A stretch of 13,322 nt of DNA from an uncultured Eubacteriales bacterium (GTDB lineage Bacteria; Bacillota; Clostridia; Christensenellales; Christensenellaceae): contig USII01000007.1 of NCBI GenBank assembly GCA_900554725.1, positions 1 through 13,322 on the forward strand, given 5' to 3'. The notes beneath the pieces are model-generated. The model made no database searches, had not been told where the DNA came from, and worked only from the letters and a program-made list of their open reading frames with translations. This document shows, one piece after another, positions 6,878 to 13,322 of the stretch (position 1 is the first letter of the stretch; each line of letters starts with the position of its first letter). Both the position numbers and the translations under genes were made by a program.

Positions 6878-8239
6878 ATGAATCAGAACCATTTGTTTTG
6901 GTATTTGCCCATAGGGCTTCCGGAAGACTTGCAGCGCCTTAAGATGCAGGGGGAATTTGAACAGGCTGTGCGGCTGATCGATCTCCGCCTGAAAGAAGAA
7001 AATATCCCCCAGCAGATGAAATATGCCATGATGGCGGAGCGGGAAATCATGCGGCGCTTACCTGCCGAATATCCTTATACCATAGAGCAGGCGATGGAGC
7101 ATATCCGGCGGGAAATACCGGATTTCTCCCTTGGAGAATTTGAGGCGCTGATGGATGCTGGGCGCATTGATTGGCTGTATCTCCATGGCCAGGTGCGCAT
7201 CCTCTCCAGCTTTTTTGCAACACTTAAGAAGACAGATCCGCGCATCGCCCAGCGCGCAGGGCAGATGCAAAGCGGCGGCCAGGAGCACCATCTGGATCGC
7301 GCAGCGCAGATGATTGAGCAGAATGGGCAGTTTGGATGCAGGCTGCGCATCCGGGCCAGCGTAAAAATTCGCGATGAAGCCTTTTCCCCGGGAAAAAAGG
7401 TGCGGGTGTGGCTGCCTATCCCGGCCGCATGCAGGCAGCAGAGCGATATCCGCATTCTGAGCAGCGCTCCGGCAATCACTTTCCTTGCGCCGGAAAACGC
7501 GCTGCAGCGCACCGCCTATTTTGAGGAAGTGATGTGGGAAAACCACTCCTTTGAAGTGGAATACGAATACAGCAATATCGTGCAAGCGGCGCGGCCGGGG
7601 AGCGGCATGCAAACGCCGCCTGCGCCTATGGATCTTGCCGAATGCGCGCCCCATATCCTGTTTACGCCCTGCCTGCGCTCCCTTTGCCAGGAGCTTTGCC
7701 GGGGAAGGGAGACGCCTCTTCAAAAGGCCCAGGCTTTTTACGATTTTATCACGACAAAGGTAAAATATGCCTTTGTTCGGGAATATTTTGGCATTACTTC
7801 CATTGCGGAAGCGTGTGCTCGCAGCCTTCGGGGAGACTGCGGCGTGCAGGCGCTGCTGTTCATCACCCTGTGCCGGTGCGCGGGCATTCCGGCCAGGTGG
7901 CAGTCTGGATTGTATGCTGGGCCGGATCATATTGGCCCGCACGATTGGGCAGAATTTTATGCCGAGCCTTTTGGCTGGCTGTACTGCGATCCTTCTTTTG
8001 GCGGTGGGGCACACCGCGCGGGAAATGAGGGGCGGCGCAGGTTCTATTTTGGCGGAATGGACCCCTACCGTATGGTGGCAAACACGGCCATTTATGCGGA
8101 CTTCCAGCCCCCAAGCCAGGGGTTCCGGGCAGACCCCTATGATAATCAGAGCGGAGAAATAGAGGTAGAGGGGAGAGGCCTCAGATACCAGGAATATGAA
8201 AGAACGCGCAGCCTGATATGCATAAAAGAGTTGCTCTGA
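6878..8239 (+). CDS. Transglutaminase-like protein, apparently cytoplasmic
   Basis: A 453-residue protein in two parts. Residues 1 to about 140 are mostly helical and charged (for example LRLKEENIPQQMKYAMMAER, then RRLPAEYPYTIEQAMEHI and GRIDWLYLHG) and match nothing I can name with a function. A middle beta-rich segment (RVWLPIPAA at about 178-186) leads into a transglutaminase/protease-like core. That core has the complete triad: C321 in RGDCGVQA, H355 in PHDWAEFY and D371 in YCDPSFGG. Such proteins cleave or rearrange amide bonds, often acting as peptidases in bacteria. There is no signal peptide or membrane helix. ATG 6878 has AAGAGG (6862-6867) upstream; an in-frame ATG at 6788 is too close to its GGGGAGG to be used. 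No terminator separates it from the peptide-transport operon, so it may act on imported peptides, which is inference. Confidence 0.82.
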   Translation: MNQNHLFWYLPIGLPEDLQRLKMQGEFEQAVRLIDLRLKEENIPQQMKYAMMAEREIMRRLPAEYPYTIEQAMEHIRREIPDFSLGEFEALMDAGRIDWLYLHGQVRILSSFFATLKKTDPRIAQRAGQMQSGGQEHHLDRAAQMIEQNGQFGCRLRIRASVKIRDEAFSPGKKVRVWLPIPAACRQQSDIRILSSAPAITFLAPENALQRTAYFEEVMWENHSFEVEYEYSNIVQAARPGSGMQTPPAPMDLAECAPHILFTPCLRSLCQELCRGRETPLQKAQAFYDFITTKVKYAFVREYFGITSIAEACARSLRGDCGVQALLFITLCRCAGIPARWQSGLYAGPDHIGPHDWAEFYAEPFGWLYCDPSFGGGAHRAGNEGRRRFYFGGMDPYRMVANTAIYADFQPPSQGFRADPYDNQSGEIEVEGRGLRYQEYERTRSLICIKELL

Positions 8240-8241
8240 AT

Positions 8242-8290
8242 ATTGTCGACCCTGTTGACAATGCCAAAGCCCTTTGCTATACTAAAGGGA
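8242..8290 (+). promoter_or_regulatory. Consensus promoter of the peptide-transport operon with two overlapping dyads
   Basis: TTGACA (8255-8260), a 17-base spacer and TATACT (8278-8283) with a TGC extension make a near-perfect housekeeping promoter; the start is near 8290. A dyad ATTGTC (8242-8247) with GACAAT (8257-8262), plus matching inner AC/GT bases, covers the -35 box. A second dyad CCCTTT (8270-8275) with AAAGGG (8284-8289) brackets the -10 box. A further TTGACAA copy occurs at 8293-8299. Both dyads are well placed to be repressor operators. The promoter elements are directly visible; the operator role is inference. Confidence 0.8.
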
Positions 8291-8339
8291 AAATTGACAA
8301 ATCTATGGCAAGATAAGTAACCGGCAGAGGAGGCGTCCG

Positions 8340-8438
8340 ATGAAGCCGGTGAAACGCGCAGCTGCAGAAGCGGTGTTTGGGGCGTGCCCCGTTGGGCCCG
8401 CCGCGAAGGTGGCAGGGTTCCTGCAAAGCTTTCTGTAG
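8340..8438 (+). CDS. Possible 32-residue leader peptide in the dppA leader
   Basis: AGGAGG (8328-8333) lies exactly six bases before ATG 8340, as good a ribosome binding site as any in the window. The frame runs 32 codons to TAG 8436. The product starts MKPVKRAAAEAVFGACPVGP and ends in FLQSFL: a basic start, then small and hydrophobic residues. It matches no family I know and has no run of one regulatory codon of the kind seen in classic amino-acid leader peptides. It ends 30 bases before the terminator stem, a distance at which a translating ribosome could influence RNA folding. It may instead be a chance frame within a structured RNA. Confidence 0.35.
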   Translation: MKPVKRAAAEAVFGACPVGPAAKVAGFLQSFL

Positions 8439-8468
8439 GGCGCTATAAATGACGGCGGGAAAGCCGGA

Positions 8469-8494
8469 GCCGCGTCGGCAGACGCGGCTTTTGC
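8469..8494 (+). terminator. Intrinsic terminator inside the dppA leader (attenuator)
   Basis: GCCGCGTC (8469-8476) pairs perfectly with GACGCGGC (8481-8488) around a four-base loop, and TTTTGCTT follows. The stem is strong, but the T run is only four bases, so termination may be partial. It lies between the operon promoter and the dppA start at 8594, with no other good promoter after it, so RNA polymerase must read through it to express the transporter. Another GCCGCG at about 8399-8404 could compete for the CGCGGC arm. Confidence 0.75.
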
Positions 8495-8593
8495 TTCACT
8501 ATCCCGGTGCGCTATGCCAAAACGGGCGGTCTGCAAAAGTGTGCGGGATCCGCTGGCGAAAGCTGCGGCGCGCCTTTATGAATGGAGGATAAG

Positions 8594-10198
8594 ATGAAAA
8601 GAGCAATTGCACTGTTTCTAAGCGCTCTTCTGCTGCTCGGGCTGTTTACTGCCTGTGCAAATAAGGGCGGGGCATCTGAAAATGTGTTGCGCATCGCCAC
8701 AAACGATGAGCCTAACACGGCCGATGCACAGAAAACCACAGAGTACTACTTCCTGCCCCTCAATATTTTCGATACACTCCTGGAAGTTTCTGTGCAGGAA
8801 GATGGGCAGACGGAGCTTACGCCCAGCTTGGCGGAGAGCTGGGAGGTTTCGCCGGATGGAATCACCTATACTTTCCATCTGCGCGAGGGCGTCAAGTTCC
8901 ACAATGGGGAGGTATTTAAGGCAGATGATGTCGTCTATACCTTCGAGCGCATGTTGAAGCCAGAAACAGAAGCGCTTAATGTGGATTTCCTTGCCTGCAT
9001 CCAGGGAGCGCAGGAAATGATGGATGGCAATGCGCAAACACTTTCGGGCCTGGAAGTGAAAGACGATTATACGCTGGTTGTCACGCTGGCAGAGCCCTTT
9101 GCGCCCTTCCTTGCCGGGCTTTCCACGCCGGCCTGCTCCATCTATAACCGCAAGGCTACAGAGGAAGCCGGCGATCAGTTTGGCATAGATCCGGAGCTCA
9201 CCATCGGAACGGGCCCGTTTATCTTTGAAAGCTGGGTAGTGAATAGCGATAAAACGCTGGTGGCCAACGAGGAATACTGGCGCGGCCGGCCCGCTCTGGA
9301 TGGCATCACCATGACGGTTGTCGAAGATGCGGATACGCTGAAAATGCTCTTTGAATCGGGCGAGCTGGATATTTTCGATTTGGAGATGGCGCCTGTCCAG
9401 GCGGAATCCTATCTGGAAAGCGAGGAATATAAAGACCAGATTGTCACCGGGCAGCGCGTGGGAATTTACTACATGTCCATCAACGAGGCATTGGAGCCCT
9501 TCCAGGATGTGCGCGTGCGCAAGGCTTATCAGATGGCAATCGATAAGCAGGAAATTTTGGATACCGTTTTTGCGGGAATGGGAGAAGTGCAGAGCGGAAT
9601 TCTGCCCCCCGGCTTAATTGGCCATAATCCGGATCTGGAAGAGATCGAATATAACCCGGAAGAGGCGAAAAGGCTTCTGGCTGAGGCAGGATATCCCAAT
9701 GGCTTTGAGATGGAAATTGCAGCCAATGCCGATGATACGAATACGACCACCCAGGTCTATGAAATGGTGCAGGCAATGCTGGACGAAGTGGGCATCGATG
9801 CGGAAATTGTGATGTACGACGATGCTACCTGGCGCGCAAAGCGGGCGGAGGGGCAGATAGGCTCCTATCTTTCCAGCTGGTCTGCGGATTTTAACGACCC
9901 GGATAACTTTATCTATTCCATCTTTGCGCCGGGCAACAGCGAGCGCCGTTCCTTCAACTATTCCAACGAGGAAGTGAAGCAGCAGATTGTAGAAGCGCGC
10001 GGCATTGTGAATGAAGAGGAGCGCATCGCCCTGTATCAGGAGCTGGAAAAGCAGATTGTCCAGGAAGATGCTGCCTGGGTTCCGCTGTTCTCAAAGGAGC
10101 ATAGCTTTGTGGTAAGCGAACGCGTAGAGGGTTTCCAAGTCGCCTGGAACGGTTGGGCGGATACCAAGTACTATAATGTCTCTATAAAGGAGAGCTAG
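8594..10198 (+). CDS. dppA: Peptide ABC transporter substrate-binding lipoprotein (family 5)
   Basis: A 534-residue extracellular binding protein of the DppA/OppA type, which captures peptides for the permease encoded downstream. The signal peptide (1-20) ends in FTAC with lipidated C21. The mature protein shows the family order: LRIATNDEPNTAD, the SLAESWEVSPDGITYTFHLR region with REGVKFHNGEVFKADDVVYTF following, IGTGPFIFESW, DVRVRKAYQMAIDK, EAKRLLAEAGYPNG and the C-terminal WVPLFSKEH region. GGAGG (8584-8588) is five bases before ATG 8594; an ATG at 8582 overlaps this site and is not likely to be used. The window cannot tell dipeptide from oligopeptide or other ligands such as nickel complexes. 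It is the first gene of the operon, behind a long leader. Confidence 0.92.
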   Translation: MKRAIALFLSALLLLGLFTACANKGGASENVLRIATNDEPNTADAQKTTEYYFLPLNIFDTLLEVSVQEDGQTELTPSLAESWEVSPDGITYTFHLREGVKFHNGEVFKADDVVYTFERMLKPETEALNVDFLACIQGAQEMMDGNAQTLSGLEVKDDYTLVVTLAEPFAPFLAGLSTPACSIYNRKATEEAGDQFGIDPELTIGTGPFIFESWVVNSDKTLVANEEYWRGRPALDGITMTVVEDADTLKMLFESGELDIFDLEMAPVQAESYLESEEYKDQIVTGQRVGIYYMSINEALEPFQDVRVRKAYQMAIDKQEILDTVFAGMGEVQSGILPPGLIGHNPDLEEIEYNPEEAKRLLAEAGYPNGFEMEIAANADDTNTTTQVYEMVQAMLDEVGIDAEIVMYDDATWRAKRAEGQIGSYLSSWSADFNDPDNFIYSIFAPGNSERRSFNYSNEEVKQQIVEARGIVNEEERIALYQELEKQIVQEDAAWVPLFSKEHSFVVSERVEGFQVAWNGWADTKYYNVSIKES

Positions 10199-10216
10199 CC
10201 CAATTGTGCTAAGCCG

Positions 10217-10225
10217 TGTTACAAT
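10217..10225 (+). promoter_or_regulatory. Possible weak extended -10 promoter before dppB
   Basis: TGTTACAAT fits an extended -10 box, but nothing like a -35 box is present at the right distance. It could give some transcription of the permease genes independent of the leader upstream of dppA. Low confidence. Confidence 0.25.
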
Positions 10226-10236
10226 AAAATGAAGGC

Positions 10237-10291
10237 GGGGGTGCCTGGCACCCCCCTTTGCATTTGAGAAAAGCGGGGCGGCGCCCGCTTT
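10237..10291 (+). terminator. Tandem hairpins between dppA and dppB
   Basis: GGGGGTG (10237-10243) pairs with CACCCCC (10249-10255) and is followed by only CTTT. AAAGCGGG (10270-10277) pairs with CCCGCTTT (10284-10291) just before the dppB ribosome binding site. Neither has a long T run. They probably act as a leaky terminator and as a barrier that protects the dppA message from 3' decay, so that far more binding protein than permease is made; this is common in ABC importer operons. Confidence 0.65.
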
Positions 10292-10314
10292 ATGGAGGAA
10301 AGAAGGGAAAGAAT

Positions 10315-11235
10315 GTGGGAAGATATATCGTAAAAAGAATTTTAACCACGATTCCTGTTTTGATCGGCGTCATGCTCGTCATCTTCATCATGCTGAGCGT
10401 TATCCCGGGCGATCCCGTTACGGTAATGATGAAGGAGCATGTCAAGCCGGAGCTCATTGAAAAGCTCAAGGAAAGCAAAGGGCTGGATGATCCTGCACTG
10501 GTGCGCTTTTTCCGCTATCTGTGGGACGCGCTGCATGGCGACCTTGGCGTCTCCTATAAGCTGAACCGCAATGTCACGGATCTGATTATGGATGCCTTTC
10601 CCCATACGGTAAAGCTCACTGTCTTTGCCGCACTGGTGGCATGGGCCATCGGCATACCAGCGGGCATTTTCTCGGCAATAAAGAAAAATACCATCATCGA
10701 TAGGCTCTTTATGTCCGGCTCGCTCATCGGAGTCTCCATGCCGGTGTTCTGGGCGGCGCTGCTGCTGCAGTATATCTTCGCATTTAAGCTTGGGTGGGTG
10801 CCCGTTTCAGGGTATAGGACGCTCTCGCACATGATCCTGCCCGCCATTGTGCTGGGCTGGAGCTCCGCGGGGACAATCGCCCGGCTGACGCGTTCCAATC
10901 TTCTTGAGATTATGCGCAACGACTATATCCGCACAGCCAGGGCCAAGGGGCTGCGGGAGCGCGCGGTGGTTGTCAAACATGCGCTGAAAAACGCCATGCT
11001 TCCCGTCGTCACGGTGATGGCAATTCAGGTGGCCAGCCTGCTTTCCGGCGCAGTCATCACGGAAACGATATTCGGGATTCCCGGTGTGGGCCGGCTGGCA
11101 GTGGATGCAATTGGAAACCGGGATATGCCGCTGCTTCAGGGCACAGTGCTTTTCACCACGGTGCTCATCATCCTGGGCAACCTGGTGGCGGATCTCCTGT
11201 ATTCCGTGCTGGACCCCAAAATTCGCGTGGAATAA
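10315..11235 (+). CDS. dppB: Peptide ABC transporter permease DppB
   Basis: A 306-residue integral membrane protein, one of the two channel subunits of the peptide importer. It starts with the family N-terminus GRYIVKRILTTIPVLIGVM (first membrane helix) followed by SVIPGDPV. About six membrane helices are visible. The ATPase-contacting EAA loop is RTARAKGLRERAVVVKHALK (about residues 206-225), followed by NAMLPVVTV. The start is GTG 10315, which has AGAAGGG (10301-10307) seven bases upstream; nearby ATGs at 10292 and 10313 open short, out-of-frame reads. The C-terminal LDPKIRVE is typical of the family. The dppC ribosome binding site overlaps the stop codon, which indicates tight co-expression. 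Confidence 0.93.
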   Translation: MGRYIVKRILTTIPVLIGVMLVIFIMLSVIPGDPVTVMMKEHVKPELIEKLKESKGLDDPALVRFFRYLWDALHGDLGVSYKLNRNVTDLIMDAFPHTVKLTVFAALVAWAIGIPAGIFSAIKKNTIIDRLFMSGSLIGVSMPVFWAALLLQYIFAFKLGWVPVSGYRTLSHMILPAIVLGWSSAGTIARLTRSNLLEIMRNDYIRTARAKGLRERAVVVKHALKNAMLPVVTVMAIQVASLLSGAVITETIFGIPGVGRLAVDAIGNRDMPLLQGTVLFTTVLIILGNLVADLLYSVLDPKIRVE

Positions 11236-11248
11236 GGAGGAGGTTGGC

Positions 11249-12145
11249 ATGAAAAAGAAGGCTCCGCAAAAAACCGTGAGCATGGAAGAACTGCTGGAAA
11301 CCGAAAGCCGCTGGGAAAAAGTCAAACGCTTCATGCGCACCAATAAGCTGGCGACTGCCTCGCTGTTTTTCATTGTATTTATCATCCTCGTGGCGATCTT
11401 TGCGCCGGTTTTCGCGCCGTATGACCCCTATGCACAGAACACGGAGAACCAGCTGATGCCGCCAAGCTTTGAGCATTGGCTTGGGACAGATGAGCTTGGA
11501 AGGGATGTGCTTTCCCGTATTATCTATGGCGCGCGCATTTCCCTTATCATTGGCCTTGTGCCAACTTCTCTCTCCATGATGCTGGGCATCCTGCTTGGCC
11601 TGATGGCCGGGTATCTTGGGAAGTGGGTGGATAATATCATCATGCGCTTTGCGGATATCATGTTGGCGTTCCCCTCGCTGCTGCTTGCCATGGTGGTCAC
11701 TTATACGCTGGGTTCCGGCATTGTCAATATTTTTATCGCCCTCTCGCTGGTCAATTGGGCGGGAACTGCGCGCATTGTCCGTGCCCAGACCATCTCCCTA
11801 AAAGAGGGGGAAATGGTAGAGGGGGCGCGGGCTATCGGCGTGAGCAAATGGAAAATCATGTTCCGGCATATCCTTCCAAACTGTCTGCCTTCGCTGATTG
11901 TACAGTTTACGCTGGATATCCCCGGCTCGATCTTATCCGAATCCAGCCTTTCTTTCCTGGGCGTTGGGGCGCAGCCGCCTTCCACAAGCTGGGGCCTCAT
12001 GGTTACAAGGGGAAAAGACTATCTTTTTACCGAGCCCTGGTTGGCCATTGCGCCAGGCGTCATCATCCTGCTTGTGGTGCTGGCCTTTAACTTCCTGGGC
12101 GATGGCCTGAGAGGTTCGCTCGATCCATATATGAAAGAGAGTTAA
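11249..12145 (+). CDS. dppC: Peptide ABC transporter permease DppC
   Basis: A 298-residue second channel subunit. An N-terminal cytoplasmic tail of about 35 residues is followed by the OppC_N-type first helix (LATASLFFIVFIILVAIFAP) and the motif APYDPY. Then come HWLGTDELGRDVLSRIIYGAR, given here as its core GTDELGRDVLSR, and the five-helix permease domain. The EAA loop is EGARAIGVSKWKIMFRHILP (about residues 191-210). The end, GDGLRGSLDPYMKES, is typical of DppC/OppC. AAGGAGGAGG (11234-11243) before ATG 11249 is a very strong ribosome binding site. The gene is followed after four bases by the first ATPase gene. No oddities seen. Confidence 0.94.
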   Translation: MKKKAPQKTVSMEELLETESRWEKVKRFMRTNKLATASLFFIVFIILVAIFAPVFAPYDPYAQNTENQLMPPSFEHWLGTDELGRDVLSRIIYGARISLIIGLVPTSLSMMLGILLGLMAGYLGKWVDNIIMRFADIMLAFPSLLLAMVVTYTLGSGIVNIFIALSLVNWAGTARIVRAQTISLKEGEMVEGARAIGVSKWKIMFRHILPNCLPSLIVQFTLDIPGSILSESSLSFLGVGAQPPSTSWGLMVTRGKDYLFTEPWLAIAPGVIILLVVLAFNFLGDGLRGSLDPYMKES

Positions 12146-12149
12146 GCCG

Positions 12150-13142
12150 ATGGAAAATGTGCTGGAAATTAAAAACCTCAAAACCTATTTTTTCACGCGC
12201 CGGGGCGTGGTGCCCGCGGTAGACGGCGTGGACATGCGAATTGGAAAGGGGCAGGTAATAGGCGTAGTGGGGGAATCGGGCTGTGGAAAGAGCATGACGG
12301 CGATGTCTATCGTGCGGCTGCTCTCCTACCCGGGAAAAATTGTGGAGGGAGAAATTCTGCTGGAAGGGCAGGATTTGGCCCAGGCGAGCGAAAAACGGAT
12401 GCGCGAAATTCGGGGCAACGATATCTCCGTCATTTTTCAGGAACCCATGACTTCCTTAAACCCCGTCCTTACAGTGGGAAAGCAGGTGCGTGAAGCGGTG
12501 CTGCTGCACCAGAAAGTTTCCAAGAAGGAAGCCAGGGAGCGGGTCATCGAGATGTTCCGCCAGGTAGGTATTCCCGAGCCGGAAGAGCGCTACCGCTCAT
12601 ACCCGCATCAGCTTTCAGGGGGGCTGCGCCAGCGGGTGATGATCGCCATGGCCATGATCTGCAACCCCAAGTTGCTTTTGGCAGATGAGCCTACAACAGC
12701 GCTGGATGTCACCATCGAGGCCCAGATTCTGCACCTGATGAAGCAGCTGCAGGAGAAGAGGGGCACGGCAATTCTGCTCATTACGCACAACCTGGGCGTC
12801 GTAGCGGAAATCTGCGATTATGTGTATGTCATGTATGCGGGAAAAGTCGTGGAGCAGGCGGATGTCTTCACCTTGTTCCGGGAACCGCTGCACCCATATA
12901 CCAGCGGGCTTATCCGCTCTATCCCAAAAGTGCACGAGCAAGAAGGCGGGGGGCAGAGGCTCTATACCATCAAAGGCATGGTTCCCAACCTGCTGCATAT
13001 GCCGGAAGGCTGCGCCTTTTGCCCCCGGTGTGAGCATGCTACAGAGCGCTGCCGTCTGGAAAAGCCCGAGCTTTATGACCGGGGCGATGGCCATCGGGTG
13101 CGCTGCTTTTTATACGAGCCAAAGGAAGAGGGTGAGCAGTGA
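12150..13142 (+). CDS. dppD: Peptide ABC transporter ATP-binding protein DppD
   Basis: A 330-residue ATPase that powers the importer from the cytoplasmic face. Walker A is GESGCGKS (41-48), the Q-loop is in [12 protein letters not shown], the signature is LSGGLRQR (from L155), Walker B is LLLADEP (D179, E180) and the switch histidine is H213 in [10 protein letters not shown]. The C-terminal oligopeptide-transporter extension starts at PLHPYTSGL. It carries a cysteine cluster, C288, C291, C294, C301 and C319, in GCAFCPRC and onwards. The corresponding cysteines of related OppD proteins have been linked to an iron-sulfur cluster; C291 appears to be an additional cysteine here. The ribosome binding site before ATG 12150 is weak (AAAGAGAG), so translation probably depends on coupling to dppC. 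Confidence 0.94.
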   Translation: MENVLEIKNLKTYFFTRRGVVPAVDGVDMRIGKGQVIGVVGESGCGKSMTAMSIVRLLSYPGKIVEGEILLEGQDLAQASEKRMREIRGNDISVIFQEPMTSLNPVLTVGKQVREAVLLHQKVSKKEARERVIEMFRQVGIPEPEERYRSYPHQLSGGLRQRVMIAMAMICNPKLLLADEPTTALDVTIEAQILHLMKQLQEKRGTAILLITHNLGVVAEICDYVYVMYAGKVVEQADVFTLFREPLHPYTSGLIRSIPKVHEQEGGGQRLYTIKGMVPNLLHMPEGCAFCPRCEHATERCRLEKPELYDRGDGHRVRCFLYEPKEEGEQ

Positions 13143-13322
13143 TGGAGGAAAAGCAAATTCTGCTGGAAGCGGAAAATCTCGTCAAGGAATTTCCCGCGCG
13201 GCGTGGAAAGGTGCACGCCGTATCGGATGTTTCGCTTTGCATCTATCGCGGGGAAACGCTGGCTCTTGTTGGGGAATCGGGCTGCGGGAAAACCACCCTG
13301 CTGAAAATGCTCAAAAGAGAAC
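13142..13322 (+). CDS. dppF: Peptide ABC transporter ATP-binding protein DppF, N-terminal part
   Basis: The first 60 codons of the second ATPase of the transporter, cut off by the window edge. ATG 13142 overlaps the dppD stop by one base (TGATG), so the two ATPases are translationally coupled, as expected for subunits needed in equal amounts. The visible product begins [17 protein letters not shown] and has [20 protein letters not shown] leading into Walker [10 protein letters not shown]. This is the usual N-terminus of DppF/OppF. The rest, including signature and Walker B, cannot be checked. Confidence 0.9.
   Translation, partial: MEEKQILLEAENLVKEFPARRGKVHAVSDVSLCIYRGETLALVGESGCGKTTLLKMLKRE

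Larger units (their letters stand above)
8290..8494 (+). ncRNA. Candidate structured leader RNA/attenuator ahead of dppA
   Basis: A transcript from the promoter above would pass through several hairpins: ACCGGC/GCCGGT (8320-8325 with 8345-8350), GGGG/CCCC (near 8376-8387), GCAGG-gtt-CCTGC (8412-8424) and CGGC/GCCG (8453-8456 with 8463-8466). It would then meet the terminator at 8469-8492. The first hairpin encloses a ribosome binding site and ATG in its loop. A released RNA of about 200 bases is therefore expected whenever termination occurs. I could not match it to a T-box, lysine, glycine, SAM, TPP, FMN or c-di-GMP riboswitch by eye. It could be an attenuator, an unfamiliar riboswitch or a small RNA; a short-ORF reading of the same stretch is listed separately. 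Confidence 0.5.

Noticed and set aside
6757..6942. Possible 61-codon upstream ORF in the transglutaminase leader
   Set aside because: It has no good ribosome binding site and runs out of frame into the start of the real gene; its composition looks like chance.
7058..8014. 318-codon open frame antisense to the transglutaminase-like gene
   Set aside because: The sense frame carries the complete catalytic triad and has a promoter; the antisense product is low-complexity, Arg/Pro-rich and unlike any protein family.
8340..8440. Stretch resembling parts of a cobalamin riboswitch core (GCCGGTGAAAC, then GCTGC, then GCGGTG)
   Set aside because: The pairing partner of GGTGAAA, the CCCCCGC segment and the 3' B12-box-like element are absent, and a peptide transporter is not a usual target. 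A Rfam covariance search would decide.
8400..8490. T-box leader ahead of dppA
   Set aside because: AAGGTGGCAGG and CGCGG fragments look superficially like the T-box antiterminator, but the conserved TGGNACCGCG segment and an AGTA specifier region are missing.
1..13322. CRISPR arrays, insertion sequences, tRNA or rRNA genes
   Set aside because: No regularly spaced repeats, transposase motifs, terminal inverted repeats or tRNA-like conserved arms were found on reading the intergenic stretches on either strand.

Overview
The window is about 13.3 kb of moderately GC-rich (a little above 50% by eye), densely coded bacterial DNA. Strong AGGAGG-type ribosome binding sites, lipoprotein signal peptides on the solute-binding proteins, extended -10 (TGnTATnnT) promoters and a pstB-phoU-phoP-phoR gene order all fit a Gram-positive anaerobe of the Clostridia (Bacillota), probably gut-associated. 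That assignment is inferred from gene style; there is no rRNA or other phylogenetic marker here.

Region 1 (1-3347) is the end of a phosphate-uptake and phosphate-sensing operon. It holds the 3' end of pstB, then phoU, a PhoP/PhoB-type response regulator and a PhoR-type histidine kinase. The genes touch or overlap and close with a strong, probably bidirectional terminator. Region 2 (3548-5204) is a divergent pair: a cytoplasmic glycerophosphodiester phosphodiesterase on the minus strand, and an AraC-family regulator on the plus strand that starts at TTG. The phosphodiesterase fits the phosphate theme, because it releases glycerol-3-phosphate from phospholipid head groups.

Region 3 (5205-6697) is a 394-base regulatory stretch followed by a single sugar-type substrate-binding lipoprotein. 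This gene has its own excellent promoter and its own terminator, its codon use suggests high expression, and no permease or ATPase lies beside it. Region 4 (6708-8239) is a separately promoted, apparently cytoplasmic protein with an intact Cys-His-Asp transglutaminase/protease-like triad.

Region 5 (8240 to the end) is a peptide ABC-transporter operon in the order dppA-dppB-dppC-dppD-dppF, with dppF cut off by the window edge. Its control region is the most unusual part of the window. A consensus promoter is overlaid by two dyads. It is followed by a roughly 300-base leader with a possible 32-codon ORF behind a near-perfect ribosome binding site, several hairpins and an intrinsic terminator about 100 bases before dppA, which is the architecture of an attenuator. 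Two more hairpins separate dppA from dppB and probably set a high ratio of binding protein to permease. The transglutaminase-like gene just upstream may act on peptides brought in by this transporter, but that is inferred only from position.
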